A program made the position numbers and the translations under genes. Positions 25,034-36,849 of a DNA stretch of 64,000 nt are shown piece by piece. A model generated the notes under the pieces. It was not told the DNA's origin, did not search any database, and worked only from the letters and a program-made list of their open reading frames with translations. Each line of letters begins with the position of its first letter. Within the stretch, counting starts at the first letter, position 1. Source of the stretch: Euwallacea fornicatus (Eukaryota; Arthropoda; Insecta; Coleoptera; Curculionidae); the NCBI RefSeq assembly GCF_040115645.1, contig NC_089554.1, forward strand, positions 1,302,001 through 1,366,000. The letters are read 5' to 3'.

Positions 25034-27087
25034 TACTATGCCACTGCGTCTTTTTTTCTATAGTTCGCTACTTTTTCATTATATTTGAGGCTTTCGTGAC
25101 ATGTCCAGCTTACTTGGGGTGTATCAGTTCAAGTTTCTATTCCCCCATCTGGAGGATGGTTCGTTAAGGTTTTAACAATAGGACTGCTTTAGCTGTTCTT
25201 AAGCGTAAAATAAGTATTTTCTAGCGTTCTGTAATCTGACAATATTTTTTCACGAAGACTGGACCATATACACAAAATACTAATTGCCATAGACCAACGA
25301 AATGTGCTACGTGTTCGCCTGGATGAACAAACAACTATTTCCTAACTAGGCTTGGACGTGGCAAATCTTTATCCCCTACTCCAGAACAAACATTTCATGG
25401 CTTTATTTCGGATTTGTTCCTCATCTAGTTGGAACAATTTCTTTCTAAAAATAAAGTATCGTATTTTCTTCCATAACTAAAGCGTCTCAGACTAAATGGG
25501 AAAAGATATATAAAATGAAATATTATAATAGCAACCCAATTGCATTAAATAAGACTTCCTGCAGTGACGTGTGCATATCGACCATGTTGTGAGGAATAGA
25601 AAACTTTAAAATTCTAAGACAAAACGACATTAACAAGGAAAATGTTTCCTCTAAGTTAAGCCCTTTGTTCGAAAACAATCAAAGCTAAGATTAAAATACG
25701 TGCCGGAGTGCGGGTTTTATCGCTATATAGTCGTTTTAGTTAGTTCTACGGCGTTTCTAGATTTTTCGTCCAAAATCTAATTTAATCAAGTCCACCAGTT
25801 TGGTCTTATGGATATATGTGGATAGAAGTCAATCTACAGTTATCCCGCAGTAACGTATTACATTCGTTAGGTCGAAATAGAAATAAGGTTCCCATGAATA
25901 TGTGTCCGGAAATGCCACCAAAGGATATACACGCAAATTTTCTAATAAATTTTTTGTTTTATTTGGATTCAAGGATTCCGAACTCAAATTCATGCACCTT
26001 GTATAACACGTACCACCACAAATTACTTAAATTCAAATGTATTGCGAAAAGCCTTTAATTCTATTTTACCACCGCATTACACAAAACTAAATTTTCTCTC
26101 GCATATAAGCATGAAGCAGCTGTGAATACCATTCATTTCAAATTAGAGTCTGTACCGACCGAGGGCAAATTGGGATAACTTTTAACAATATATCAGTTAA
26201 TGTTCCGAAGCCGGAACTTTATTAGACATTCATGGGCAACAAAGGGTCCATTTAACCCTCCGGAATTAAAATTTTTCACTCCCTCTGCCTTCATGCAAAA
26301 ACAATGGTAATCTAATGAGAGTTTCTTGTTCCGGAAAAATGTTCTAAAACTTGAATTGGCTTCGTAGAAAATTAGATGCGAACTTTCGGGGTAAAGGCGA
26401 CGGTTTTTTCCTTTGAACCGCAGACATACCTAGAATATTCTAATAAAGTTGCAAGGGCATTTTTATTAGAGTATCGGCTGAGAAATTCCCAAATGTTTAA
26501 GAATAACAAACAACTCTGATGGATTTTCTTTTTGGGCCTAACAGAAAGCGATCCCTTCGTCAATTTTTTATAGTAGTATGTCTTTCTGAAGCCTAAAGCG
26601 AAATTAGTATTATGTCGGGCGAGCTTTTGAAAAATATTGTGCCTTCTTTATAATATATCACGATGTCAAAACGTCCAACTTCCATCAATAAAACTGCCCT
26701 ATCCTGTGATGGCCAATATCTAACGTTCTTTGTATTGTGAGAGCTTATTAAAAAGCCATATATCTGAAATCTGGACAAACGGGGCTGAAATATTTGTAGC
26801 TGATTTAAACGAAATAAGAATGAGATATTTTCACCGTCTTTAATTAATGAAAATGAATATTTTTATTGGCAGCTAAAAAAAAATAGTGACGTAGTGAAGT
26901 CTCAATTTAAGGGCATTACAAATCACAAGTGGCAAATGCATTGCAATAAAAATAAGCTTCATGAGCCAAAATAATTCCTCAAACATTGTGAAATGTCTGG
27001 ATCCACAAGTAAAGATATAGTGATGCAGTGCAACCGCGTTTGGAGATACTACAAATTACACTTGGAAAGTGTCAAAAAATTACAAGT
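25034..27087. other. Intergenic stretch, possible non-coding conserved block
   Basis: No gene recognised. About 26160-26360 is unique-looking, balanced in composition and free of transposon sequence; it could be regulatory, which only comparison with related species would show. Confidence 0.35.
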
Positions 27088-27252
27088 GTTTCGATAATAA
27101 TGTCAATTTTGCTAAGAGATTATATTACTGAGTTATTTATTAATATAAACGAACGTTATAGATACCGTTTTGAAAACTAAACATACTGAATTCAAAGCCG
27201 GTTCACTATCATTTGCCACTGTGGAATAAATATGGTTTTCATATCTTTGAAT

Positions 27253-28293
27253 ATGGCGACTTTCGTCTCAGAAAAAAGACGTTTTGCGGGAAAGTTTAAT
27301 AAATTTCTTTCATTTGAACAGAAAACGGCAGTTGAAAGTTTTCAATTGTTACTTGAAGCGTACGGTGAACATACTGTATCCCAGAAAAGTTGTGAACGAT
27401 GGTTTGACCGTTTTTAAAATGGCGCTTTTAATATAAAAGATAAGGAACGACCAGGACATGCTAAGAAATTTGAAGATGCAGATTTGCAACAATTATTGAA
27501 CGAATTCCCCCCCCCCCCAATTGTTGAAATAATTAGCACATGCCTTGAATGTCGCCAAATCCATTATTTTCAAATCTCTATGTATGCTTTGGGAAAAAAT
27601 TAGAAGGAAGAAAAATGGGTGCCATATAAATTTAAAAAAAAAACACTAAAAGGCAAAAAACCATTTGTGAAATTTTGCTTGCCAGGAAGAAACGAAAGAA
27701 TTTTTTATAACAAGTTTTCACAAGTGATTCGAAGTGGATTTAATTTCACAAAGCAAAATGCAAAAATTCATGCCAGGTCAACCATCAACATCACAACCAA
27801 TACGCAATATCCATGAAATGAAGGTTTTACTGTGTATTTGGTGAGATAATAGAGGAGTTGTGTTTTACGATTTGCTGAAGTCTGGCAAAACGATTACTGG
27901 CAATCGATACCAAAAGCAGTTGACAAAATTAAACCGAGAATTGAAGGACAAAAGACCAGAATATGCCCAAAGATACGATAGAGTTATTTTCCAACAAGAT
28001 AATGGTCAGCCTCATGTTGAAAAATCGGCGAAAAGTATTTGGAAAACGTTGAATGGAACGTCCTACCCTATCCGCCATACTCCCCAGATTTAGCCCCTTC
28101 AAACTACCATTTATCCCGATGAATGCAATACGAACTGTCTGAACGACATGTCCATTCTTACGAATAAATGAAAATTGGGTTTGATAATTGGTTGACCTGA
28201 AAAAACAAAAAATTCTGTTGGCACGGAATCCATTTTTTCACGAAAATATGGGAAAAAGTCATTGTTAACGATGGCCAATATTTTGATTATTAA
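27253..28293 (+). pseudogene. Mariner transposase pseudogene, copy C
   Basis: Begins MATFVSEKRR at 27253 and runs through the helix-turn-helix (AVESFQLLLEAYGEH, CERWFDRF) and KERPGHAKKFEDADL. It then breaks at a stop at 27415-27417 and a run of 12 C at 27507-27518 where family members have an acidic QTQ-type segment. Later blocks are VVFYDLLKSGKTITGNRY, IFQQDNGQPHV (second catalytic Asp) and YPIRHTPQI, where the SPD motif is damaged, ending NDGQYFDY. The first catalytic Asp region is lost to frame damage. Relation is to the Mos1/mauritiana side of mariner rather than to copies A and B. Confidence 0.85.
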
Positions 28294-28724
28294 CATAAGT
28301 GAATTTGTTATAAAAATAATCGTTTAAAGACCTAAACAGAACAGACATTGACGGCATAAAGAGATACGCTCACGACTTGATACTCAGCCACCACCAAAAC
28401 ATCTCACTAGAACAACTACAGGAACAAATCTCTATAGCAATAGAAAAACATACCCCCACAATGAGGATGAACTTCTACAAATACACACTACCTAAATATA
28501 TACTGAGATTAATAAAAAGTAAGAGAGACCTTTACCGTCTCTACACACAAACCCAAGACAAAAATCTAAAAACAACGTTAAACAACCTCAACAAAGACAT
28601 AAAGAAGTTGACACACCAATACCGACAGGAAAAATGGATGGAGGCATGTCAGGAAATAGAGGAAGAACGAGGGAAATCATTTTGGAAGAAGGTTAAAAAA
28701 CTCTCATCATATAAAAAAAATATA

Positions 28725-29225
28725 CAGGGTGGCGCAATATTGTGACAAAGTACCATATCTTCCTTATTTTACAAAATTTAAAAAAAGTGTTCGTATAAAA
28801 GTTATATGTGAACATACAGGCTACATTTTAAAAATTTTTTTTATCATATAGGGTGTTGCATAAAGACAGGTCAAAACATTTGTTCATTTTCTTTAATGGA
28901 ACCCCCTATATATTATTGTATATTTGGATTCCTCGTAAAATTCTCTTCATGGTAGGATAATTAGTTTTAAATTAAATTGGAACGTTGACTGCTTATGTCG
29001 AAAAATGTTTAAATTTGAAGCAAAACATGGTTCCATAACATGCGCTATAACTTTCAAAGCACGTTAATTATTTTAACAAAAATTGACACAACAGAAGACA
29101 AAGGGATGCTCAAGTGCCTTGTTCAACGAAAAAGTCGGTTTCTTATTTAGAATACTTTCTACAGGCCCTGCAACTTGGGAATATTCAAATTCATTTTTCT
29201 TGAAATTTTTAAATGGGACACCCTG
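28725..29225. mobile_element. TA-flanked element with CAGGGTG / CACCCTG ends inside the retrotransposon
   Basis: Starts CAGGGTGGCGCAATA and ends GGGACACCCTG, with TA immediately outside both ends (28723-28724 and 29226-29227). The 7-bp terminal inverse matches the ends of the hairpin elements. The interior is non-coding and not clearly palindromic. An internal TAGGGTGTTGCATAA at about 28852 may be another nested end. Confidence 0.55.
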
Positions 29226-29760
29226 TATTTACGAATCCTATATTGTTGAGATTTGAATCCTCTTCAACTTTTGTTAAGGTAACATTATACGCATTCCCTT
29301 TAGTTTTGGCGGAATTCTCATTTCTTTAATACATTTGCAAATAAAACATGCTACGTCTATTAATAGTTTAATTTTCTAGTTTGCCATGAAAGCCATTGAC
29401 AAATTTTAAACGTCAAATTTATTATTTATTGATCACTTGTACATCAGTTGTAATGTAATGTACCCTTAGGCTACGTCTATGAATTCCCACTGCCTTAGTG
29501 GTATGTCCAGGATGGCCATATGTCGGGAACCCATTATCTTCCAATAAGAGTTACCCTTCATAAAGACTTTCACTCCTCTTCCTCGTAAAGACAAAAGCCT
29601 AAAGCATCCACATTTTGCTAAAATCAGACTACAGCTGCAACACCCTCATAAATTACCCTTTCTTACCATTGTCTTGACTTTACGGGTTAAGAATTTTGAA
29701 AGTTACCATCTGTGGATTATTTTGCTTAATGCCTAAAACCCCCATTTTTAGTACTTAAGA
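29226..29760. mobile_element. Second foreign segment inside the retrotransposon, unclassified
   Basis: The sequence between the CACCCTG end and the point where the reverse transcriptase frame resumes. TA stands at both borders (29226-29227 and 29761-29762). No inverted ends, coding capacity or known family were seen. It arrived as foreign DNA because removing 28725-29760 restores the frame. Confidence 0.45.
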
Positions 29761-31561
29761 TACCCCGAAACTATACCACCACTCTCACTGAGAACGACAT
29801 GGAGCTGCACACGGACTTGGACAAAGCTAACGCATTCGCAAGACATTATCAAGAAGCTTTTAATCCCTCGTGCAACTCTAAGTTCGATCAAGATAACTTT
29901 GAAAGAGTGACGCACTGGTTCAACAACTTCTTTAAGGACGGATGCGAGTGCAACACAGTATCAATAAATGACAAAGAATACGATGAAGCACTAACACACA
30001 TCAAAGACACCGCACCGGGATACGACAACATTAAAGCCAAACTCATAAGAAACCTAACTCCAGAAACCCACGAATTGATTAGACAATCAATGAACAACTG
30101 GTTACTCAGCATGAACATCCCCGACAATTGGAAGAAGGGTATAATTATACCCATTCCAAAAAACAAACTTGACAACACTCAAACACAGAATTATCGACCA
30201 ATAACATTACTTCCAGTGCTTAGTAGGGTCTTCGAACGCATTATCCGAAACAGACTCCAAACAGAAATCGGACAACATATTCCAGCCTATCAATTCGGAT
30301 TCAAACCAAAAAATTCTACGATCCATCCCCTTTTTGTCCTGACCAACAATATTCAAACTACCAGACTGAATAACGGAACATCGGCCTGTCTCTTCATGGA
30401 CATTAATAAGGCCTTCGACAGCGTCTGGCATAACGAACTGTTATATAAACTCCATAGGCTAAAAACCCCAAAATACTTACTCTACACAATAAAGAACTTA
30501 CTGGAAAACAGACAACTGGAAGTACGCATCAATACTACACTCTCCTTTCCATTCTCCCCTGCTCAAGGTCTGCCACAGGGGTCGCCTCTATCGCCCTTTC
30601 TATATAATGTGTACTGCCATGACATTTACAACCACAACCTTCTCAATATGAATCAAATAAACAAAACTGCCTACATATTACAATACGCAGACGATACAGC
30701 ACTTATTACACACGGCAAAACCACTACGAAAACAGCGGAAAAACTACAGTCTCTGACGGACGCCACGATGAAATGGTTCTACAGATGGAGATTGACTCCG
30801 AACACAGCAAAGAACCAACTTCTACTAACAAACCACAGAATTACTCATAACTCACCGACAATAGTCTCAGACGGACACACAACTAAACCTACCAAACACA
30901 TTAGATACCTAGGACTAACAATCGATTACCAAATCAATTTTACAAAACACGTACAAAACATGAGGGCAGAAATTAAGAAAAGGACTAAATATTTTCGACT
31001 ACTGACGTACAAAGACAAAGGAATATCCACAAAGACAGCTACAATAATATATAAATCCATCTGTAGACCGTTACTGGACTATGGACACATAATAAGAGCT
31101 AACTCCACAGAAAAAACTAAACGACATATACAAGCGACGGAACAAATCGCACTAAGACTAATAACCAAAATACGACATCCCGAGAATCCACTATACAATC
31201 CATCCAACCACCTACTGTATCAACGCACTCATATGAAAAGAATAACAGACAGACTGCTACACATACAGACCAAATGGAAAAACAACCTCAACAACTGGAC
31301 AATACTGACACCACTTTGCTTGACTAGACAGACCAAACAAGCGCAGTTCCGGTTCCCCAACAAAACCCTCTACGAAACATATGAAGACATGTAAATACAT
31401 ATAGTTAAAGACACTAACAAACAGTAAAACAGGCTGTAATCACGGGCGGAAAGACCAATAGGGTCGATAGCCCATTTCTTCTTTCTCTTTGTTTTGAAGA
31501 AATAAATGTGTATTATATATAATCGTTTAAATTTTGCAAAAAAATCGACATTGTTGACCAC

Positions 31562-34500
31562 AATTACATTTCGTAAAATTTTAAGTAAATAATTAGACCT
31601 TCACCCATGAATCTTTTGCTGAGTAATCGCTCAAGAGTAGTGAATAAATGGTAAACCTTGTGGCTTCATAAATAAAGAGACAGTGCCCTAGTAGAGCCGT
31701 ATGTGAGAAGACAAACTTCATTTGAAGAATTTCAAAAAATGTGCACATTACTATATTGCAGGCTGAATAATCCTTCCAGGAATTATGGGTAAATAGTGAA
31801 ATTTGTACCTTTTTCAGCGAACAGGATGGGAAATTGTTAGAAAAATGAAAAAATTGAAATACAGTAAAACTTTAATATCAATACACTTAATATGAGATAA
31901 CGTCGATTACATGGTTGTAACGTTCAATTTATGAAGTTCCCTCAAGGGCATATATTAGAAATACAGTAAACCTGATACAAGGAGCGATCGTTTATAACGA
32001 ACCAATTTGCCTACCCTTTGAGTGTCCGCATTAAGCGAGTTGTAATGTATTTAAATCATGCTACTTTGCTACCTGTTACTTAAGAAAAATCTGAGAAAAT
32101 ATGGCGGATTCTGAGCGTTATTCTTAGAGAGTAAAATCACAACTTTTAAGTTATGTTCTGGAGATTTATTGGCCTTTTAATATTGGTTCGGTAACAGATG
32201 GCACGTTTCCTTTTCCCTCAGAAGTTTTTGTGTAGTAAGCTTTCAATTGGTTTTCACCGCTAAACTCCAATTTGAGGCGAATCACGGATTATGTGAAAAA
32301 TTTTCTATCTTTTACGTAAAACTGAAATATGGTTTACGGTCAAAAAAGCAGGTGCGTGATCCAATAAGGCCTCGTTTAAAAGTCAATTTCAAAACGCATT
32401 GAATTTTAGGGTAAAAATTGGAATTTGTTTATGGGCCTTCTTAGATTTCTTGTTCTGATATAAAGGAATTTGAAAAAGCATCTCTATGCAAATGTAAAAA
32501 TACCACTTCGACGTGACCTATTTCAACCCCTATTTATTTCTTCCAACTAAAACAAGGGAAGCCTCTGTTACCCTTTTTGAAGTTGAGCATATTTATTGAG
32601 TAATCCGGAAAACTCTCTTCTTATTCGTCCTGCGATCTTTAGTTTTTTTGTTTTATTTTAAAAGAAAATGGAAATAGAAACAAAATTGGATAAAACTCCA
32701 TTTTCCCATTTATTGGGGTATTTCCATTAAAAGTCGTAAAGATGTATTTGAAAACTGGGATCGTAATATTAAAAGTTTAGACAAAGTGAACTATAATACA
32801 CTACATTTTAAAAATATTAGAAGAGCCTCGGAGTTGCGACAAAACTAATAAAGTGGAAGTTTTCCTATAAAAAGAAGGGGATTAAGCGTTACTGGATTTT
32901 CTCTACTACGGGAAAATGCATTTTATATCTCGCCATGCGAATTGCATAATGGAAAAGGCTAATCTCGTTTAAGAAATTACCCCATGAAACAACTGACAAA
33001 AAAGTGAAAATGTTTTCCTGAGAATGAGGGTAATGGTTAACGACATTTTTAAATATCTTACATCGTTATTCTTATTGCACCCTAAAACTCATTCACGTAT
33101 TTATGTGGATTGGTTCTTAGGTTGTGCTCTTTTGTGTAATGAGAAACGAAATTCTTTAAAACTTGTGTAATATATTCAGACCTTTCGACTCTAATTAGCA
33201 TCTTCATCAGTATACTACATCACTAAGAGCGGAAGTCAACAGTGCCTAGCCCCGAAAAATAGTTTTTAAATTTTATACTAAAATAATGAAGGTATTTCGA
33301 GGTAAATTTTATATTACGGTTTTTCATATTTTTTTAATGAGTTTTAATGAGTTATATTCTTTTCGCATTTCTCTTCTGAATATTTTTCATTTGCGCTCCT
33401 AATGTAATACGCTCAGAAAAATGCCAATCAGCTGTCAAATACATCTAGAAATACCGCAAAAGTTTTGAGTAATTGTACTTCTCACTACATAAAAGGCCAC
33501 AACTCAAGAACCAGTTCGCATAATATTATAAAGGTCCAAAAACGCTGCAACATTCGAACGTGGCAAGTTTATTTATTAAATTTATTGTTGAGAATATTTA
33601 TTTAAATAATTGATATCAAATATAATTTAAATATGAAGCAAGTTCAATGTTAGCGAAGTGCTTATTACGAAGTAACTTTATGGGCATCGAAATCTTTCGA
33701 GAACTGGATAACACAACTTAATAAAAGTTTCCTAAGTATGTTCCAACTTTCTCAAATCGAATCTGATTTAGGAACAGATGAGCATAACTCAAAAGCTAAA
33801 ACGGTTTCGAGCTAGCTCACTAATGTGCGGGTGAGTGAATTCTGACAAGTTAGTATTGATATTGATCTTTCTACATTTTGGTGCAATTGTTGTGAAAAAG
33901 ATTTAATAAACTGTTGCTATGAAATCCCTCTCTCATTCAAAATGGAACTAATCTGAGTCGGAATATTTATCGAGACCGCTTTCCATGCAAATTTTCCATT
34001 TTTAGGAAAGCGATACCGTCTCGGCTCACCGATTTTAATCGGCCTTTAACTGCGGCTGTTATAATTATATTTTTGAGTCCGTCCGTTTCATACATTGATA
34101 TTTCAGTAGACCAGCAGAAATACCATTGCTTTCTACAGTAGGGAAAGTGAAGTAATTCTATAGCATAAAACTGAAAACTTTAATTTTAAGACAAGAATGA
34201 AAATTTATATATCTTCAACATTAGCCAAGTTTTCCACGATATCTTTGTGAAGTTAAAATGAAAGTTCACAGAAGGGGAGAGGGGATGAATGAATTTGTTT
34301 AAAGTTGTTTCAGGTCTGGCTATTAAAAGTTAGAATGGCAGTTTTCGCTTCTTTTAACGAAGTATTTTGGTTAATGAGGTGAGATATATCTTGGGAAATA
34401 TTGTGACTTTTGGGCGAGAACAGCATAAATTTTCTCGGAAATTTTTGAAAACAAAAAAACTTCTCGTTTTGCCGCCAAATGCAACTTAGCTTGTGCTTCA

Positions 34501-35062
34501 AATAAGCAACAGGGAATTTACCTTAACTTGGTGTTTCAATGAATGTGGTGAAAATTTTTGAGGGAAAATATGTTAATTTACTTTTCATTTTTCAAGTCAA
34601 GTTCGAGTAAATTAATCCGTCCACAAAAACGTGTCTAAATCTGGCTAGTTATGATTTTTTTATGATGTTTCGATAGTTTTTTAACCATGTGGAATTACCG
34701 GTCAAAGATGGAAGATGCCAACTTAAATAAGTGAAAAAAAATCAACGTGTTTAATGTAACTTTTATATTACTGAATGCTATTTACCACAATTCTGCATTT
34801 GTTAAATTTCCGTTAGTTACAGTTGAGGCACCTTTTAAAATGTAGCTATCAAATGAAACTGTTATATGTAAATTTTAATTGAAACAAATTTTTGTTTTTA
34901 AAGTCCTTAAGGCCCTTTTTGCAGGCCGCTGGTGATAATTACATTATTACAAATTATCTCTTGTTGCTTATGCGATAGATTTGATAAGGTCTGGTAATGT
35001 ATGTACGATTACAATATGGCACGTTCTAATTGAAAAATGGAATTTCACGAACTGTCGATATA
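31562..35062. other. Intergenic stretch, no gene seen
   Basis: Long stretch without recognisable genes. Two starts ACAGTAAAACTTTAATATC (about 31862) and ACAGTAAACCTGATACAAGG (about 31961, followed by TATAACGAACC) look like pogo/Tigger-type terminal sequence, but no transposase or matching inverse was found. The rest is A/T-rich. Confidence 0.4.
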
Positions 35063-36715
35063 CAGTGGCTTAAAGTGAAAATGATACATTGCATAAATTA
35101 ATAGGATTTTATTGAAAAATGTGCTTTCGCAAGTTAACAAATAAATCTAAATATTTTCATATTTTATTATGACGTCTATTTATTCTAACTAATGCCCTTA
35201 AGAAATTAACTGCTTTTACTCAGTAAAAAAAAACATGAACAAATTGACTACCTAAACTAACGTCAAAGTTTAAATGATACATTTATTAATAATCAGGATA
35301 TTTCTTTTTTAAATTTATTTTAATACTTGGTTGGTAGACTTTTATGTAATATTATTTGACGTAGACGACTTGGAATCGATTCCACTAATTTTTTAGTGGA
35401 AATTAATTAATTCGATTAAATTAATTAATTTAATCGGAAGGTATTTTTTCCCATTCTTCCAACAGCGCTCGTTTTAATTCTTCCTTATTCGATATGTAGT
35501 GTTTCCTAATTTCGGTTTCCAACTTGGCCCATAAATTTTCAATAACATTTATGTCTGGTGATTGAGGTGGTGTTTTAAGAACAGGACGGCAGTTATATAA
35601 CACCCATTCTTTAACTGTATAGGCTGAATGTTTCAGGTCATTGTCTTGATAAAACACAAAATTATTAGCAATATTTAATTTTTCTACACTAGGTCTTAAA
35701 TTTTCTCGTAATATGGTAATATACTTGTGTTTGTCCATTATTCCATCAATAAAATAGAGGTTCTCTGTGCCAGCACTATACATACACCCCCAAACCATTA
35801 TATTCCTTCCGCAGTGTTTTATTGAAGCTCTTAAATTTTGTTTTTCAAGTTCTTCACCAGGTTTTCTCTACACATATCCACGTCCATCTGAGCCAAATAA
35901 ATTATATTTACTTTCATCAGTAAATAGCACTCTGTTCCAAAACTCCATGTCTTTATTTAAATGTTTTTTTGCAGATCCTACTCTGACTTTTTGATTCTTT
36001 GCACTGACAAATGGTTTTTTTCTGGCAATCCGACCATTGAGATTTTGCTTTCTCAATACTATTCTAATTGTTTCGAGATTAACTGTCTTATGTAAATATT
36101 TTTCTACTTCAACAGATAATTTAGGGGCACTTAATCTGAGATTTTCTTTTACTTTTCGTACAATCCACCTTCCATCTGCTTCACTAAATATTTTCCGTGT
36201 ATTTTTTTTTTATGTTTCGAATCCTACCCTCGTCCTTAAATTTTTCTACAATGTGTTGCCCGGTCGACCCACTTTTTTTCACAATTTCAGCAATGGCCCT
36301 AATAGATTTCCCTTTTTTATAATGAGAAATAATTAGTTCGCGTTCTCTTAATGTGGTACGTCTTCCCATGTTGACGCTAAACTAAATTCTAACAAATATC
36401 AAATAAACAAGAACAAGCCAAACCAAGAATTGTATATTGTTTGCATTTTTGGACATTTTTTTGCATTTACAAAGTTTTATTTCCATAAAATTGAGCTGTA
36501 TCATTTAGACTTTGAGATTCGTTTTACAAGCAAATAGAATTTGATTTTTTTTCCTTTGTAGGAATTAGTTTTTTTCTTTTTTATTATAGATATTACAGAA
36601 CAAATGTAGGATAGCATTTTAAAAATGTTGTACCTAGTTTATTTTTAAGTAAATGAAAATTAATTAATAAATAGTGATTTCAATACAAGTGTATCATTTT
36701 CTCTTTGAGCCACTG
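35063..36715 (-). mobile_element. Tc1-like element 1
   Basis: 1653 bp. The inverted ends CAGTGGCTTAAAGTGAAAAT (left) and the inverse of the right end, CAGTGGCTCAAAGAGAAAAT, are flanked by TA at 35061-35062 and 36716-36717. A transposase gene is on the - strand. Mismatches between the ends are few, so the copy is not ancient. Confidence 0.95.
35320..36369 (-). pseudogene. Tc1-like transposase pseudogene with three lesions
   Basis: Starts MGRRTTLRERELI at 36369, followed by paired-like helix-turn-helix regions. DDE blocks: RVLFTDESKYNLFG (first Asp), FYQDNDLKHSA (second Asp), PPQSPDINVIENLW (Asp plus Glu, 34 residues on). Lesions: a frameshift in a 10-A run near 36207-36216, one stop at 35868-35870 in place of a likely Trp (GYV stop RKP), and a short palindromic A/T-rich insertion near 35400-35430. 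The last shifts frame before the true C-terminus, which reads KLVESIPSRLRQ and stops at 35320-35322. Otherwise the gene is complete. Confidence 0.92.
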
Positions 36716-36849
36716 TACACACATATTCAAAACCTAATGGTATTAAACATTTTTATTAATAAAAGTTTCTCTCTCTGTTTTACAGTCAGGTATGCGACGT
36801 ATCGCGATATCTGTGATGGTCCTGAATGTAAACATGCAAATAGGAGATA

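Larger units (their letters stand above)
28329..31394 (+). pseudogene. Non-LTR reverse transcriptase ORF2 fragment, copy A
   Basis: Two exon-like pieces, 28329-28724 and 29763-31394, are one reading frame once the insertion is removed; the join restores KKN-IPRNY. Reverse transcriptase blocks in order: NYRPITLLPVLSRVFERII, FGFKPKNSTIHPL, FMDINKAFDSVW (first catalytic Asp), LPQGSPLSPFLYNVY, LQYADDTALI (YADD), YLGLTID. The C-terminal piece ends at the stop 31392-31394. The frame 29799-31394 has no internal stop, so this copy is relatively young despite being dead from truncation and insertion. The endonuclease and ORF1 are missing. Clade placement (Jockey group) rests on motif style. Confidence 0.92.
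28329..31518 (+). mobile_element. Jockey-like non-LTR retrotransposon, copy A, 5' truncated, 13-bp target duplication
   Basis: The 13-bp direct repeat ATAATCGTTTAAA flanks the element at 28316-28328 and 31519-31531. The 5' end starts inside ORF2, between the endonuclease and reverse transcriptase domains, so it is a typical 5'-truncated copy. The 3' UTR ends AATAAATGTGTATTATAT, a T/A-rich tail rather than poly(A). It inserted into mariner C and was itself later split by foreign DNA at 28725-29760. Confidence 0.92.
27088..31560 (+). mobile_element. Mariner element C, interrupted by a non-LTR retrotransposon
   Basis: The transposase remnant at 27253-28293 is followed by the retrotransposon inserted at 28329. 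The mariner's last few tens of bases resume after the retrotransposon's 3' target duplication (31519-31531). Ends are approximate: a weak inverted match links sequence near 27091-27115 (ATAATGTCAATTTTGC) to 31536-31560 (GCAAAAAAATCGACATTGTT). No clear TA duplication was fixed. Confidence 0.5.

Noticed and set aside
27507..27518. Run of 12 C as a functional motif
   Set aside because: It sits in a decayed mariner transposase where related genes lack it; a homopolymer expansion or assembly error is more likely.
31862..32060. pogo/Tigger element
   Set aside because: Two ACAGTAAA-type starts suggest it, but there is no inverse end or transposase; too weak to call.
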